From Oscillospiraceae bacterium (GTDB lineage Bacteria > Bacillota > Clostridia > Oscillospirales > Ruminococcaceae): a stretch of DNA of 64,000 bases. The notes beneath the pieces are model-generated. The model was not told where the DNA came from and made no database searches. It was given only the letters and a program-made list of their open reading frames with translations. The translations under genes and the position numbers were made by a program. Each line of letters starts with the position of its first letter. Within the stretch, counting starts at the first letter, position 1. Below, one piece after another: positions 1-8,752 of this stretch. The stretch lies in NCBI GenBank assembly GCA_017438745.1, contig JAFRUS010000092.1, positions 23,730-87,729 of the forward strand, read 5' to 3'.

Positions 1-1
1 T

Positions 2-334
2 GATCAGGCTGGTCGTCTTATCGGTGTACACGATATTTACGGTGTAATGGAACTCGGTCGTATCGACCTTGCTACATTTGCTAACCCGGCTGGCCTTCAG
101 AAGACTGGTAACACATACTTCCAGCAGTCACTCAACTCCGGTGACCCTGTAGTAGTTGAAGCAGGTACAGAAGGTACAGGTTCAATCATGGCTTCCACAC
201 TTGAAGCTTCTAACGTTGACCTTTCCAACGAATTCTCAGACATGATTATGACACAGCGTGGATTCCAGGCTTCGTCCCGTGTAATCACTGTATCAGATAC
301 AATGCTTGAAGAACTTATCAACCTTAAGAGATAA
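2..334 (+). CDS. flgE: flagellar hook protein FlgE, C-terminal part (truncated by window edge)
   Basis: The frame is open from the first bases of the window, so only about the last 110 residues are present and the true start lies outside. The end carries the conserved C-terminal signature of the hook/rod family: a SLEASNVDLS-like stretch (here TLEASNVDLSNEF) followed by MIMTQRGFQASSRVI and a terminal heptad helix. This helix packs in the core of the axial filament tube. In clostridial operons flgE is followed by flbD and motAB, exactly as here, which separates it from the FlgF/FlgG-type paralogues at 9586 and 10463. Identity as FlgE rather than another axial protein rests on this context. Confidence 0.9.
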   Translation, partial: DQAGRLIGVHDIYGVMELGRIDLATFANPAGLQKTGNTYFQQSLNSGDPVVVEAGTEGTGSIMASTLEASNVDLSNEFSDMIMTQRGFQASSRVITVSDTMLEELINLKR

Positions 335-360
335 GATAATTTTTAAAACTTAATAAACGG

Positions 361-412
361 GAGAGACGGCCGGAACTCGGGGAAAACAAGGCCGCCTCTC
401 TTGTGCTTTTTA
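361..412 (+). terminator. GC-rich hairpin after flgE
   Basis: An 11-bp stem (GAGAGACGGCC with GGCCGCCTCTC, one mismatch) closes an 18-nt loop and is followed by TTGTGCTTTTT. It may end part of the flgE transcripts or tune read-through into flbD, because the flagellar genes continue in the same direction. Confidence 0.6.
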
Positions 413-440
413 AAATCTAAATAAAGGGTGTCAGAATATT

Positions 441-644
441 ATGATAACACTTACAAAACTAAACGGAACAAAATTCGTGCTCAACTGCGATCTTATTGAG
501 ACTATTCAGGAAAACCCTGATACGACGATAAGACTTTCAAACGGAAACGTATATATTGTAAAGGAGCCGTCTGACATGGTTGTTAGTCTGACTTCAGACT
601 ATCGCAGAAGTATTTTATCAGGTATTCTGAACGGTAACAATTAG
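441..644 (+). CDS. flbD: FlbD family flagellar protein
   Basis: A 67-residue protein that begins MITLTKLNGTKFVLNCDLIETIQENPDTTI, the typical opening of the FlbD family (swarming-motility protein SwrD in Bacillus). Members are small cytoplasmic proteins always found between flgE and motA. In B. subtilis the homologue raises flagellar torque by promoting stator function. The length matches the family (about 60-75 residues). The start has a GGGTG site about 10 nt upstream. motA starts 14 nt after the stop, so the pair is translationally close. Assignment is by sequence style and position. Confidence 0.9.
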   Translation: MITLTKLNGTKFVLNCDLIETIQENPDTTIRLSNGNVYIVKEPSDMVVSLTSDYRRSILSGILNGNN

Positions 645-658
645 GAGGACAGTGCTTT

Positions 659-1474
659 ATGGATATACTGTCGATCATTGGATATGTTCTTGCCTTTGCC
701 CTTGTAATCGTAAGTATCATGATGGGTACTGACCCGGATACCGGTAGGACAACACTTATTGTTGATCAGTTAAAGGGATTTATCGACTATGGTTCACTTG
801 CCATCGTTGTGGGCGGTACTATAGGTGCTATGCTTATCTCCTATCCGGCATCTATTTTCAAGAATATACCTAAGCACCTTAAAATAGTGTTTATGCCTCC
901 GAAATACAATCCGGTCGCATATATTGAACAGATAACCGAATTTGCCAAGGAAGCCAGAATCAACGGACTTCTCGCACTTGAAGAGAAGATGAACAGCTGT
1001 GAGGATCAGTTTATGAAAAACGCCCTCATGCTTGTAATCGACTCAGTAGAACCGGAAAAGATCAAGCAGGTACTTGAGACCGAACTTGATTACCTGGAAG
1101 ACCGACACTCCCAGGCACAGGGCTTTTACATGAAAATGGCTGAATTTGCTCCGGCCTTCGGTATGGCCGGTACACTTATCGGTCTTATCAACCTTCTTGC
1201 GAACATGTCAGATGCCGACGCACTTGCTGCTAACATGGCGGTTGCCCTTGTTACAACATTCTACGGCGTTATAATGGCAAACCTCATGGGTAAGCCTGTT
1301 GCCAACAAGCTTAAAAAGAGACATGAGGAAGAAATGCTCTGCAAGGTTATAATAAGCGAAGGTGTACAGTCCATTCAGGATGGTGACAACCCTCAGTTCA
1401 TTGAAGAAAAGCTTATGCGTCTTCTTCCTTCAAAGACAGGCCAGAAGGGTGGCAAAAAGGATAAGGAAAAGTAA
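659..1474 (+). CDS. motA: flagellar motor stator protein MotA
   Basis: 271 residues, a usual length for MotA. Four hydrophobic segments are visible (about residues 2-22, 36-56, 160-183 and 191-212) with a large cytoplasmic loop between the second and third. The segment FAPAFGMAGTLIGLINLL before the third helix carries the conserved Pro and Gly residues that flank the proton or sodium path. MotA pentamers surround MotB dimers to form the ion-driven stator. The start follows TAGGAGGACAG, a strong ribosome site. motB begins 39 nt downstream. The C-terminal tail is Lys-rich. Which ion is used cannot be told from this sequence alone. Confidence 0.96.
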   Translation: MDILSIIGYVLAFALVIVSIMMGTDPDTGRTTLIVDQLKGFIDYGSLAIVVGGTIGAMLISYPASIFKNIPKHLKIVFMPPKYNPVAYIEQITEFAKEARINGLLALEEKMNSCEDQFMKNALMLVIDSVEPEKIKQVLETELDYLEDRHSQAQGFYMKMAEFAPAFGMAGTLIGLINLLANMSDADALAANMAVALVTTFYGVIMANLMGKPVANKLKKRHEEEMLCKVIISEGVQSIQDGDNPQFIEEKLMRLLPSKTGQKGGKKDKEK

Positions 1475-1513
1475 GAAAAACATTCGTTCCTTTGAGGGAC
1501 AGGGGGTGTTATT

Positions 1514-2443
1514 ATGGCGAGAAAACAAGCAGAGGAAGAAAGCGGCGGAAGCTGGATGGATACTTATGGCGACATGGTAACACTGCTTCTTACGTTTTTC
1601 GTAATGCTTTATAGTATGTCTTCCATCGTTGAGGAAAAGTGGAATGCACTTGTTTCAGCCTTCAATGTAAACGGTGATGAAAAAGTGGACATGGTTGTTT
1701 TTGAGGAATCGGACCTTAACGGTGAAAAGGGCGGCAACGGCGTTTTCATCGGTCAGTTCGAGGATGAAAATCCTCAGGACGGTACCATTTACAACTCAGC
1801 AATGGATCAGCTGTATGAAAAGATCATGACCTACCTTGAGGACAATGACTTAAGCAACAGCATAATGCTTCAGCAGTCAGCCGACGCCATGGAAGAAGCT
1901 GCTGCCGGAGAAGAAGGCAGTGAAGGAGATGCGGGACAGCAGGAGAAACCGATGGACGGTTCTACTGATGAGTCCGACTCTGAAAATGCGAAAAACATTT
2001 TTATTCAGTTTAAGGACAATGTAATTTTTGAACCGGACAGCGCAGTCATCAAGCCGGAAAGCGAGAAAGTTCTCGAATTCCTTGGTGAATGCTTTGCCAG
2101 TGTTCAGGATGACATATCACTCATTATGATCAAGGGACACACGGCCAAGAGTCCGTATTCGGAAGTCGATTCACGACTCCTTTCATCCGAACGTGCCGGA
2201 AACATTTCAAACTATTTTGAATACAATTCCGGTATACCTTCGACGATGCTGCTTCCGATGGGACTTGGAAACAACTTCCCGATCGCAGACAACGATACCG
2301 AGGAAGGCCGTTCCCAGAACCGACGTGTTGAGATAGCTATTATCAATAAGAACAGTGAACTTTCACGAAATTCAGATTTTCTTAGAGCAATGGGCGCATC
2401 TTTCGACACAGGAACTCAGAAATCAGGGGGAATTCCACAGTAA
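1514..2443 (+). CDS. motB: flagellar motor stator protein MotB
   Basis: 309 residues. After a short basic N-terminus the motif SWMDTYGDMVTLLLTFFVMLYSMS gives the single transmembrane helix; the Asp of TYGDMVTLL is the ion-binding residue of MotB proteins. A variable acidic linker (about 120-155, rich in E, G and S) leads to a C-terminal OmpA-like peptidoglycan-binding domain with NVIFEPDSAVIKPES, ending in GRSQNRRVEIAI. It anchors the stator to the wall. The start follows AGGGGGTG. It follows motA closely and is likely co-translated with it. Confidence 0.96.
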   Translation: MARKQAEEESGGSWMDTYGDMVTLLLTFFVMLYSMSSIVEEKWNALVSAFNVNGDEKVDMVVFEESDLNGEKGGNGVFIGQFEDENPQDGTIYNSAMDQLYEKIMTYLEDNDLSNSIMLQQSADAMEEAAAGEEGSEGDAGQQEKPMDGSTDESDSENAKNIFIQFKDNVIFEPDSAVIKPESEKVLEFLGECFASVQDDISLIMIKGHTAKSPYSEVDSRLLSSERAGNISNYFEYNSGIPSTMLLPMGLGNNFPIADNDTEEGRSQNRRVEIAIINKNSELSRNSDFLRAMGASFDTGTQKSGGIPQ

Positions 2444-2484
2444 GCAGGGATAAGTCAGAAATGATTTTTAAAGCAGTGAGTTTA

Positions 2485-2506
2485 AGGGGGATAAGTATAT
2501 CCCCCT
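2485..2506 (+). terminator. G5/C5 hairpin between motB and fliN
   Basis: GGGGGATA and TATCCCCC flank a four-base loop. There is no immediate T-run, so this may be an attenuator or mRNA stability hairpin rather than a full terminator. The rest of the 152-nt motB-fliN gap holds a second small palindrome (CCGC...GCGG near 2552) and nothing else I recognise. Confidence 0.35.
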
Positions 2507-2595
2507 GCTCCTGCGTTTATTCATTTTTAGAAGGGCTTGCTGCAGGCCGCAAAAAAATGCGGCATATAATCGTAAGTGTCATGGAGAGATGTTAG

Positions 2596-3090
2596 ATGAA
2601 GACAAAAAGTATTAATGTAAAGGAAGCTACATTTCCGGATTTTTCTGCGGGTGAAAACGGAAAAGTGACGAAGTCAGAGGACTACACACCTCTGCTTATG
2701 AACGTTCCGCTTGATGTCCGTGTGGAGATCGGAAGAGCTAAACTCCGTATGAGAGACGTGCTCAATTTAGGGCAGGGCTCCATAATCCGTCTGGAAAAAC
2801 AGGCCGGTGCTCCGGTTGACGTTATCGCAAACAATCAGACGGTGGCACGCGGAGACGTAATAGTAATAGACGATAATTTCGGCGTCAGGATCACCGAGAT
2901 AATCTCGAACAGAAGATTTATGACTGACGCTGAAAAAGCTGCCGAAGAGAAGGCTGCCAGAGAAAAGGAAAAACGTCCAGAACCGGAACCGAAACCAGCA
3001 CCTTTTGAAAACCTTAACGACCAGCCGGAAGAACCAGCAGAGGAATCGGCGGAAGAGGTCGAAGGCGCAGAGGAAGAGGAAACAGAGTAA
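2596..3090 (+). CDS. fliN: flagellar motor switch protein FliN (SpoA domain) with acidic tail
   Basis: 164 residues. Residues about 30-105 form a SpoA/FliN domain: MNVPLDVRVEIGRAKLRMRD, then LGQGSIIRLEKQAGAPVDVIANNQTVARGDVIVIDDNFGVRITEI. FliN lines the bottom of the C-ring and is the dock for the export ATPase complex and for CheY-P signals. About 60 residues follow the domain, mostly E, P, K and A, an extension most FliN lack. No CheC-like domain is present, so this is not a FliY. In most clostridia fliL and fliM precede this gene; neither is here. Start has GGAGAG nearby. Confidence 0.9.
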   Translation: MKTKSINVKEATFPDFSAGENGKVTKSEDYTPLLMNVPLDVRVEIGRAKLRMRDVLNLGQGSIIRLEKQAGAPVDVIANNQTVARGDVIVIDDNFGVRITEIISNRRFMTDAEKAAEEKAAREKEKRPEPEPKPAPFENLNDQPEEPAEESAEEVEGAEEEETE

Positions 3091-3114
3091 GGACACATTT
3101 TCGGAGGTAGAAAT

Positions 3115-3516
3115 TTGAACGGATCAGCAGCAGGAAGAGTAATAACGGTTTTATTTACCATAGTTCTCTTTGCGGCAATACTTTATCTTGCATATCTGAC
3201 AACGAAATTTATAGGGAAAAAATATTCAATAAGCAGCGGAATGAGCGGTAAGAACCTAAAGATAATCGATTCTTTGAGTCTTGCTCCTGACAAGGTGCTT
3301 ATGATAGTAAAGGCAGGGGGTAAAACAGTACTCGTGGGACTCAGCAGAGACCACATGGAGTACATCTGCGACGTTGACGAAAACGAGCTCACGATACCGG
3401 AGGAGAGTGCAGCGGCGCCGTTCTCATCGGATTTTATAGGAGCCTTTAAAAACGTGCTGAGTGAAAAAATGAGTAATCTGAAACAGAAGGAGAACAAAAA
3501 TGATGAAAACAAATAA
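3115..3516 (+). CDS. fliO: flagellar biosynthesis protein FliO
   Basis: 133 residues, starting at TTG behind GGAGG. One hydrophobic helix near residues 9-30 is followed by a small cytoplasmic domain with the FliO hallmark LKIIDSLSLAPDKVLMIVKAGGKTVLVGLS. FliO is an assembly helper for the FliPQR export gate. It overlaps fliP by 17 nt, consistent with translational coupling in the fliO-P-Q-R order. FliO is poorly conserved, so the call depends on both the motif and the neighbouring fliP. Confidence 0.9.
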   Translation: MNGSAAGRVITVLFTIVLFAAILYLAYLTTKFIGKKYSISSGMSGKNLKIIDSLSLAPDKVLMIVKAGGKTVLVGLSRDHMEYICDVDENELTIPEESAAAPFSSDFIGAFKNVLSEKMSNLKQKENKNDENK

Positions 3517-4321
3517 TGTTCTCCGGAACAGACGAAGAATAAAGCTCGTTATAGGTTTTCTGCTCAGTCTGGCAGTAAGCATCGGCCTTTCCGGGTTCCT
3601 TATAAACGGTGTCTCCGCAGCGGAATCACCTTCAATATCAATAGACTTGAATTCAGGCGTGGCTGACAGCGGGTCAAGTACGCTTGATTTGCTGTTTCTG
3701 CTCGCATTTATTGCGCTTATACCTACATTTCTGATGATGCTGACGTGCTTTACACGTCTTGTCATCTCGTTTGCGTTTTTGCGAAATGCCATGGGTGTTG
3801 CCAATTCACCGCCGAATCAGGTAGTGACCGGTCTTGCACTTTTTCTGACCATTTTCATCATGTTCCCGGTATTTTCCGAGATCAAGACAAACGCATACGA
3901 TCCGTACAAGGCTGGTACCATCCAGCTGGAAGAAGCGCTGAATGAAGGTCAGAAACCACTTAAAATATTTATGCTCAAGCAGGTGTACGACGAGGATCTG
4001 GATATGTTCCTTTCACTTGCTGACGCACAGGGTATTGTAACTGAGGCAGACTATGACTCACAGGAAAAGCTTACTGAACTCAGCATTTTCATAATAGCTC
4101 CTGCTTTTATCACAAGCGAGCTCAAAAGAGCCTTTCTTATCGGCTTCCTTATTTACATACCGTTTCTCATAATAGACCTGGTAGTTTCCAGTACCCTTAT
4201 GGCGATGGGTATGATGATGCTTCCGCCGGCGATGATCTCGCTGCCGTTCAAGCTCATGCTCTTCATAGTTGCCGACGGCTGGAACCTGCTTATCGAATCA
4301 CTCATTGTGAGCTTCAATTAG
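3500..4321 (+). CDS. fliP: flagellar type III export gate protein FliP
   Basis: 273 residues. An N-terminal signal sequence (about 13-35) is typical of FliP. Then follow LLFLLAFIALIPTFLMMLTCFTRLVISFAFLRNAMG and, near the end, LIYIPFLIIDLVVSSTLMAMGMMMLPP, both strongly conserved FliP segments. FliP forms a pentameric ring with one FliR and four FliQ, the core of the protein export channel at the inner membrane. Two ATG codons are adjacent at the start; the first has AAGGAG at good spacing. fliQ starts 18 nt downstream. Confidence 0.97.
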   Translation: MMKTNNVLRNRRRIKLVIGFLLSLAVSIGLSGFLINGVSAAESPSISIDLNSGVADSGSSTLDLLFLLAFIALIPTFLMMLTCFTRLVISFAFLRNAMGVANSPPNQVVTGLALFLTIFIMFPVFSEIKTNAYDPYKAGTIQLEEALNEGQKPLKIFMLKQVYDEDLDMFLSLADAQGIVTEADYDSQEKLTELSIFIIAPAFITSELKRAFLIGFLIYIPFLIIDLVVSSTLMAMGMMMLPPAMISLPFKLMLFIVADGWNLLIESLIVSFN

Positions 4322-4339
4322 CGTAAAGAGGTGTAGATT

Positions 4340-4603
4340 ATGACACAGGAAGAAATACTCGATCTTTTCATGAACGCCATGTACGCTTCATTCAAGCTCG
4401 CGGCTCCGGTCCTTATCGCAAGCATTGTCATCGGTCTTCTGGTCGCCATTTTTCAGGCGGCAACGCAGATCCATGAGCAGACACTCACCTTCGTTCCGAA
4501 GGTACTGGTGATCGCTCTCATGCTTCTGGTGCTCGGTTCCTGGATGATACGCATAGTAACCGAGTTCTTTAACATGATCTTTGACAAGATAGCGGGAATG
4601 TAG
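4340..4603 (+). CDS. fliQ: flagellar type III export gate protein FliQ
   Basis: 87 residues, the standard FliQ length. Two hydrophobic hairpin helices: residues 13-37 with PVLIASIVIGLLVAIFQAATQ and residues 50-75. The motif FQAATQIHEQTLTFVPK is diagnostic. FliQ subunits wrap the FliP/FliR core. It lies 8 nt before fliR, with an AGAGGTG site in front of its own ATG. Confidence 0.97.
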   Translation: MTQEEILDLFMNAMYASFKLAAPVLIASIVIGLLVAIFQAATQIHEQTLTFVPKVLVIALMLLVLGSWMIRIVTEFFNMIFDKIAGM

Positions 4604-4611
4604 GTGCTTCC

Positions 4612-5388
4612 TTGACTGAGCTTAATATCATTATCGACAATCTCTATATTTACGTTCTTGTCTTTGTCCGTTTTGCGGTCCTTATCGGATTCAACCCTGT
4701 TATTACAAGAAAGGGTGTCCCTGCAATGGCGAGGACGGGTATAGTTTTTTTCGCAACGGTCCTGCTTGCGCCTCTGGTACCTGTACCGGCACATATGGAC
4801 ACGGCGGATCTTGCCTTAGGGATAGCGGCGGAAATAATCGTCGGACTGTTCCTTGGCTATATTTTTAATATTTTTTTCTATATGCTGGCTTATGTAGGCG
4901 ATATACTTGATATGCAGTTCGGTCTTTCCATGGCCAAGGTCATGGATCCGGGAACGGGGGTACAGTCCGCCTTTACCGGAAACCTTATCAATCTCGTATA
5001 TATGGCATATTTTTTTGTAACCAACAGCCATCTTGTGCTTATAAAGCTTGTCATCGATTCCTACGACCTTATACCAGCGGGAGCTGCAAACATAAACGTG
5101 CAGGCGGCTGCAGGATTCGGCATCGATATTTTCATCTCAGTGTTTTCACTGGCGGTGCGTCTCGCATTTCCGTTTGTAGCGGCGGAATTCATACTCGAGA
5201 TGGGTATGGGTATTCTCATGAAACTCATTCCGCAGATACACGTTTTCGTTATCAACATGCAGTTCAAGATACTGCTTGCCATAACGATGCTTTTCGTTCT
5301 TGCGGCACCGATAACGGTTTTCGTTGAAAACTACATAATCGTCATGTTTGACAATCTGGAAGAAGCACTGAATGTTCTTGTTTCATAG
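4612..5388 (+). CDS. fliR: flagellar type III export gate protein FliR
   Basis: 258 residues, starting at TTG 8 nt after fliQ; no other in-frame start fits as well. It has about six hydrophobic segments. YILAYVGD-type sequence (here MLAYVGDILDMQFGLSMAKVMDPGTG) is the conserved central part of FliR, and the final LAITMLFVLAAPITVF helix is typical. FliR completes the FliP5Q4R1 export gate. fliR and flhB are separate genes here, unlike the fliR-flhB fusion seen in several clostridia. Confidence 0.95.
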   Translation: MTELNIIIDNLYIYVLVFVRFAVLIGFNPVITRKGVPAMARTGIVFFATVLLAPLVPVPAHMDTADLALGIAAEIIVGLFLGYIFNIFFYMLAYVGDILDMQFGLSMAKVMDPGTGVQSAFTGNLINLVYMAYFFVTNSHLVLIKLVIDSYDLIPAGAANINVQAAAGFGIDIFISVFSLAVRLAFPFVAAEFILEMGMGILMKLIPQIHVFVINMQFKILLAITMLFVLAAPITVFVENYIIVMFDNLEEALNVLVS

Positions 5389-5437
5389 GAAAACACTGAT
5401 CAGCATACTATACGGTTTATAAAGGGGGGATCGACAA

Positions 5438-6508
5438 GTGGCGGAGTCATCAGGAGAAAAAACCGAACAGCCTACCGGGAAAAAGCTTGAGGACGCCCGG
5501 AAAGAGGGTAACGTACCCCAAAGTAAGGAAGTCACTATTGCCATTACCATGGTGGTTTCTTTCTACGCTTTCAAGTTTCTTTACTCTCTCATAAGCTCAC
5601 AGGTGACAGAAGTCATGACCGATCAGCTCCACAGGATAGGTACCATGGAACGCCTGAACGGAAATGACCTTCAGGACATGTTCATCTGGCTTGGAATAAA
5701 GTACGGCATATGCGCATTTCCGCTGCTTCTCATAGTCGGATTTGCCGGGTCGATCATAACTCTGGCACAGACCAAGCTGCTTGTCAATTTCAAGTCGCTT
5801 AAGCCGAAATTCGACCGAATGAATCCTCTGCAGGGTATAAAACGACTGTTTTCGCTCAAGGGATTCGTGGAAGTGCTGAAGTCGGTACTTAAAATCGCTC
5901 TTCTCATATGCATTATATACATCTGCATTGCCGGACAATTGAGCAATCTGCCGAAATTAATAGACAGCTCAATTGAAGACGTTGCAGTATTTACAGGAAA
6001 CGTAATTTCTGATATAATAAATAAAGTACTTATAGCTTTTGCGGCTGTAGCTGTAGGAGACTATATGTATCAAAGATTCCAGTATTTCAAAAATCTGCGA
6101 ATGACAAAACAGGAAGTAAAAGAAGAATATAAAAACATCGAAGGTGACCCTCAGATCAAGGGCCGTATCAAGCAGAAGCAGCGTGAGATATCACAGCGAA
6201 GAATGATGGCAGACGTTCCGACAGCGGATGTTGTCATCAAGAACCCTACTCACTTTGCCGTTGCGCTTAAGTACGACCGTGAAAACGCAAATGCGCCTGT
6301 AGTCGTAGCCAAAGGTCAGGACAACATTGCGTTTAAGATCATAAAGATCGCCGAAGAAAATGAAGTAGCTGTAGTGGAAAACGTTCCTCTTGCAAGAGCT
6401 CTGTACGCTTCAGTTGAAGTCGGCATGGAGATACCAAAGGAATTCTACAATCCTGTGGCCGAGATCCTCGCCCACATTTACAGCAAGGATGAAAGGGATT
6501 TGAGTTAA
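5438..6508 (+). CDS. flhB: flagellar export switch protein FlhB
   Basis: 356 residues with a GTG start behind GGGGGGAT. The N-terminus SSGEKTEQPTGKKLEDARKEGNVPQSKEV is the FlhB signature. Four membrane segments follow and then a cytoplasmic domain with NPTH (VIKNPTHFAVALKY), the autocleavage site between Asn and Pro that switches export from rod/hook to filament substrates. The stop is one base before the flhA start, so flhB and flhA are translationally coupled. A FlhB-tail paralogue sits at 12677. Confidence 0.97.
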   Translation: MAESSGEKTEQPTGKKLEDARKEGNVPQSKEVTIAITMVVSFYAFKFLYSLISSQVTEVMTDQLHRIGTMERLNGNDLQDMFIWLGIKYGICAFPLLLIVGFAGSIITLAQTKLLVNFKSLKPKFDRMNPLQGIKRLFSLKGFVEVLKSVLKIALLICIIYICIAGQLSNLPKLIDSSIEDVAVFTGNVISDIINKVLIAFAAVAVGDYMYQRFQYFKNLRMTKQEVKEEYKNIEGDPQIKGRIKQKQREISQRRMMADVPTADVVIKNPTHFAVALKYDRENANAPVVVAKGQDNIAFKIIKIAEENEVAVVENVPLARALYASVEVGMEIPKEFYNPVAEILAHIYSKDERDLS

Positions 6509-6509
6509 G

Positions 6510-8567
6510 TTGAAGAAGTTTTCAAGTTTATCCAGTAACGTAGTAACGGCGTTCGTCGTTCTTATAGTTTTTCTTCTTATCATTCCGCTTCCGACTTTTA
6601 TTCTCGACTTTTTGTTTATTTTCCAGATCGGACTTTCACTGGTCATCCTGATGATGTCAATGTACGTCAAGGAACCTCTTGAATTCTCTATTTTTCCTAC
6701 TCTTCTTCTTATCACTACACTTTTCCGACTGGGGCTTAACATCTCATCAACACGTTCCATTCTTACCAATGCAGGATATGCCGGTGAAGTCGTAAAAGTA
6801 TTCGGACAGTTTGTTATCAGAGGAAATGTTGCAGTCGGTCTTGTAATATTCCTTATCATAGTTCTCGTACAGATGCTCGTTATCACCAAGGGTTCGGAAC
6901 GAGTTGCTGAAGTATCGGCACGTTTCACCCTCGATGCCATGCCAGGTAAGCAGATGGCTATCGATGCTGATCTGAATGCAGGTACCATCACTGAAGACGA
7001 GGCGAGAAAAAGACGTGAGAAGATCCAGCGTGAATCTGCTTTCTTCGGAGCCATGGACGGTGCTTCCAAGTTCGTAAAGGGAGACTCGGTCATGTCGATC
7101 GTCGTAACAGTCATCAACCTTGTGGGCGGTATCGTAATCGGTGCCATGACCGGCGTTGACGACGTTCTCCAGACCTATTCCGTTGCCACTGTAGGTGACG
7201 GTCTTATGTCACAGGTACCGGCTCTTCTCATTTCGGTATCAACTGGTATGATCGTTACACGTTCATCTGCTGAAGATGAACTTAACGAGGACTTCAAGAG
7301 AACATTCTTTTCACAGCCGCGCGTTCTTATAATCTCAGGTATTGCAATGCTCTTCCTGATGTTCGTAGGATTCCCGCCGGTACAGCTCATCCTCATTTCC
7401 GCAATGCTCATCGGCTGCGGAATAATGCTCGGCAGAAGGGAAAAGGCAAAGCCTGCTCCTGACACCGGTGTGATGGATGAGGGACTTCCTTCGGAGGAGA
7501 TCGTCTCCGAGGCAGCTTACTACAGAAACATAGATAATCTTTACGGACTTCTCAATGTGGAACAGCTCCGTATTGAATTCGGATACAGCCTTATCCCTCT
7601 TGTAGATGAGGCAAGCGGCGGTAACTTCCTTGACCGAGTTGTAATGTTCAGAAAACAGTACGCTCTCGACATGGGTATGATCATTCCGCCGGTACAGTTA
7701 AAGGACAGCTCCAGGATCAATCCTAACCAGTATTCCATCTGCATAAAGGGCGAGGAAGTGGCTAAGGGTGACATTCTGGTAGACCACTATCTCGGTCTTG
7801 CACCTTCGGAAAAGGATGATGTCATCGACGGTATTGAAACCATTGAACCGGCTTTCGGCATCAAGGCGAAGTGGATAAGCGAGGAGCAGAAGGTAAAGGC
7901 AGAACTTCTCGGCTACACACTCATCGATCCGGTTTCGGTAATCATCACACATCTTTCCGAGGTCATCAAGTCTCACGCCTATGAGATACTCAACCGTGCC
8001 GAGATAAACAATATGCTCGAAAATCTGAAGAAAACAAATCCTGCCATAGTGAACGACACCGTTCCGGCAGTTGTTTCAGTAAATGAACTTCAGAAGGTGC
8101 TCTGCAGACTCCTTCAGGAAGATGTTCCGATACGCGATCTTGAGACAATTCTCGAAACTCTCGGTGACTATGGTCAGAAGATCAAGGATACGGACATGCT
8201 TACCGAGTATGTAAGACAGGCGCTTAAGAGAACAATTTCACGCCGCTTCACCGAGGCTAACCAGATGAAGGTAATAAGCCTTGACACGAGCGTTGAAAAT
8301 ATGATAATGGGAGCAGTAAAGAAACTTGATAACGGCTCCTACCTTGCACTTGACCAGCAGAGCATCCAGAAGATAATCAATGCTACTACTGAACAGGTGG
8401 ACAGAGTAAAGGAACTGGTACAGACTCCGGTAATTCTTACATCTCCGATCGTAAGAGTTTACTTCAAGAAGCTTATCGACCAGTTCTATCCTAACATTGC
8501 AGTTTTATCTTTCAGCGAAATTGACACACAGGTCCAGATACAGGCCCTTGGCAATATTGCCATTTAA
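6510..8567 (+). CDS. flhA: flagellar export gate protein FlhA
   Basis: 685 residues, full length. It starts at TTG one base after the flhB stop. The N-terminal half has about eight membrane helices; the FHIPEP signature region is visible in KEPLEFSIFPTLLLITTLFRLGLNISSTR and in FVKGDSVMSIVVTVINLVGG. The cytoplasmic loop RFTLDAMPGKQMAIDADLNAG is also diagnostic. The C-terminal cytoplasmic domain (from about 330) docks chaperone-substrate complexes. In most Firmicutes flhF and flhG follow; here the next gene is fliA after a 185-nt gap that holds a repeat element. Confidence 0.97.
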   Translation: MKKFSSLSSNVVTAFVVLIVFLLIIPLPTFILDFLFIFQIGLSLVILMMSMYVKEPLEFSIFPTLLLITTLFRLGLNISSTRSILTNAGYAGEVVKVFGQFVIRGNVAVGLVIFLIIVLVQMLVITKGSERVAEVSARFTLDAMPGKQMAIDADLNAGTITEDEARKRREKIQRESAFFGAMDGASKFVKGDSVMSIVVTVINLVGGIVIGAMTGVDDVLQTYSVATVGDGLMSQVPALLISVSTGMIVTRSSAEDELNEDFKRTFFSQPRVLIISGIAMLFLMFVGFPPVQLILISAMLIGCGIMLGRREKAKPAPDTGVMDEGLPSEEIVSEAAYYRNIDNLYGLLNVEQLRIEFGYSLIPLVDEASGGNFLDRVVMFRKQYALDMGMIIPPVQLKDSSRINPNQYSICIKGEEVAKGDILVDHYLGLAPSEKDDVIDGIETIEPAFGIKAKWISEEQKVKAELLGYTLIDPVSVIITHLSEVIKSHAYEILNRAEINNMLENLKKTNPAIVNDTVPAVVSVNELQKVLCRLLQEDVPIRDLETILETLGDYGQKIKDTDMLTEYVRQALKRTISRRFTEANQMKVISLDTSVENMIMGAVKKLDNGSYLALDQQSIQKIINATTEQVDRVKELVQTPVILTSPIVRVYFKKLIDQFYPNIAVLSFSEIDTQVQIQALGNIAI

Positions 8568-8583
8568 GCTGCACGGGGCATAA

Positions 8584-8692
8584 GGAAGCACTGAGCAATG
8601 GATTGCTCAGTGCGGGGGTACGGGGCGAAGCCCCGTAAACTCCCACCCCGCCGTACCGGCGCAGCCGGTACGGCGGACAGAACAGTATTTCC
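8584..8692. repeat. ~110-nt palindromic intergenic repeat, copy 1
   Basis: Begins GGAAGCACTGA and ends CAGTATTTCC, inverted relative to each other. Inside are three hairpins: CTGAGCAATGGATTGCTCAG, GGGGCGAAGCCCC and GCCGTACC...GGTACGGC. The central GGGGCGAAGCCCC block is shared with the copies at 10324 and 61315. It fills the flhA-fliA junction. Confidence 0.8.
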
Positions 8693-8752
8693 TTTAGCCT
8701 GGAAAATGAAAGCAGCCAGATCAGCTGATAATTCGTAAGGTGGTGATCAATC

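Noticed and set aside
5388..5437. Further copy of the palindromic repeat after fliR (GGAAAACACTGATCAGC)
   Set aside because: Only one end is similar and the rest lacks the hairpins, so chance cannot be excluded.
6410..7147. Long antisense open frame (245 codons) opposite flhB/flhA
   Set aside because: It lies wholly opposite two conserved genes, has low-complexity Ser/Thr/Arg composition typical of a reverse-frame shadow, and no good ribosome site.
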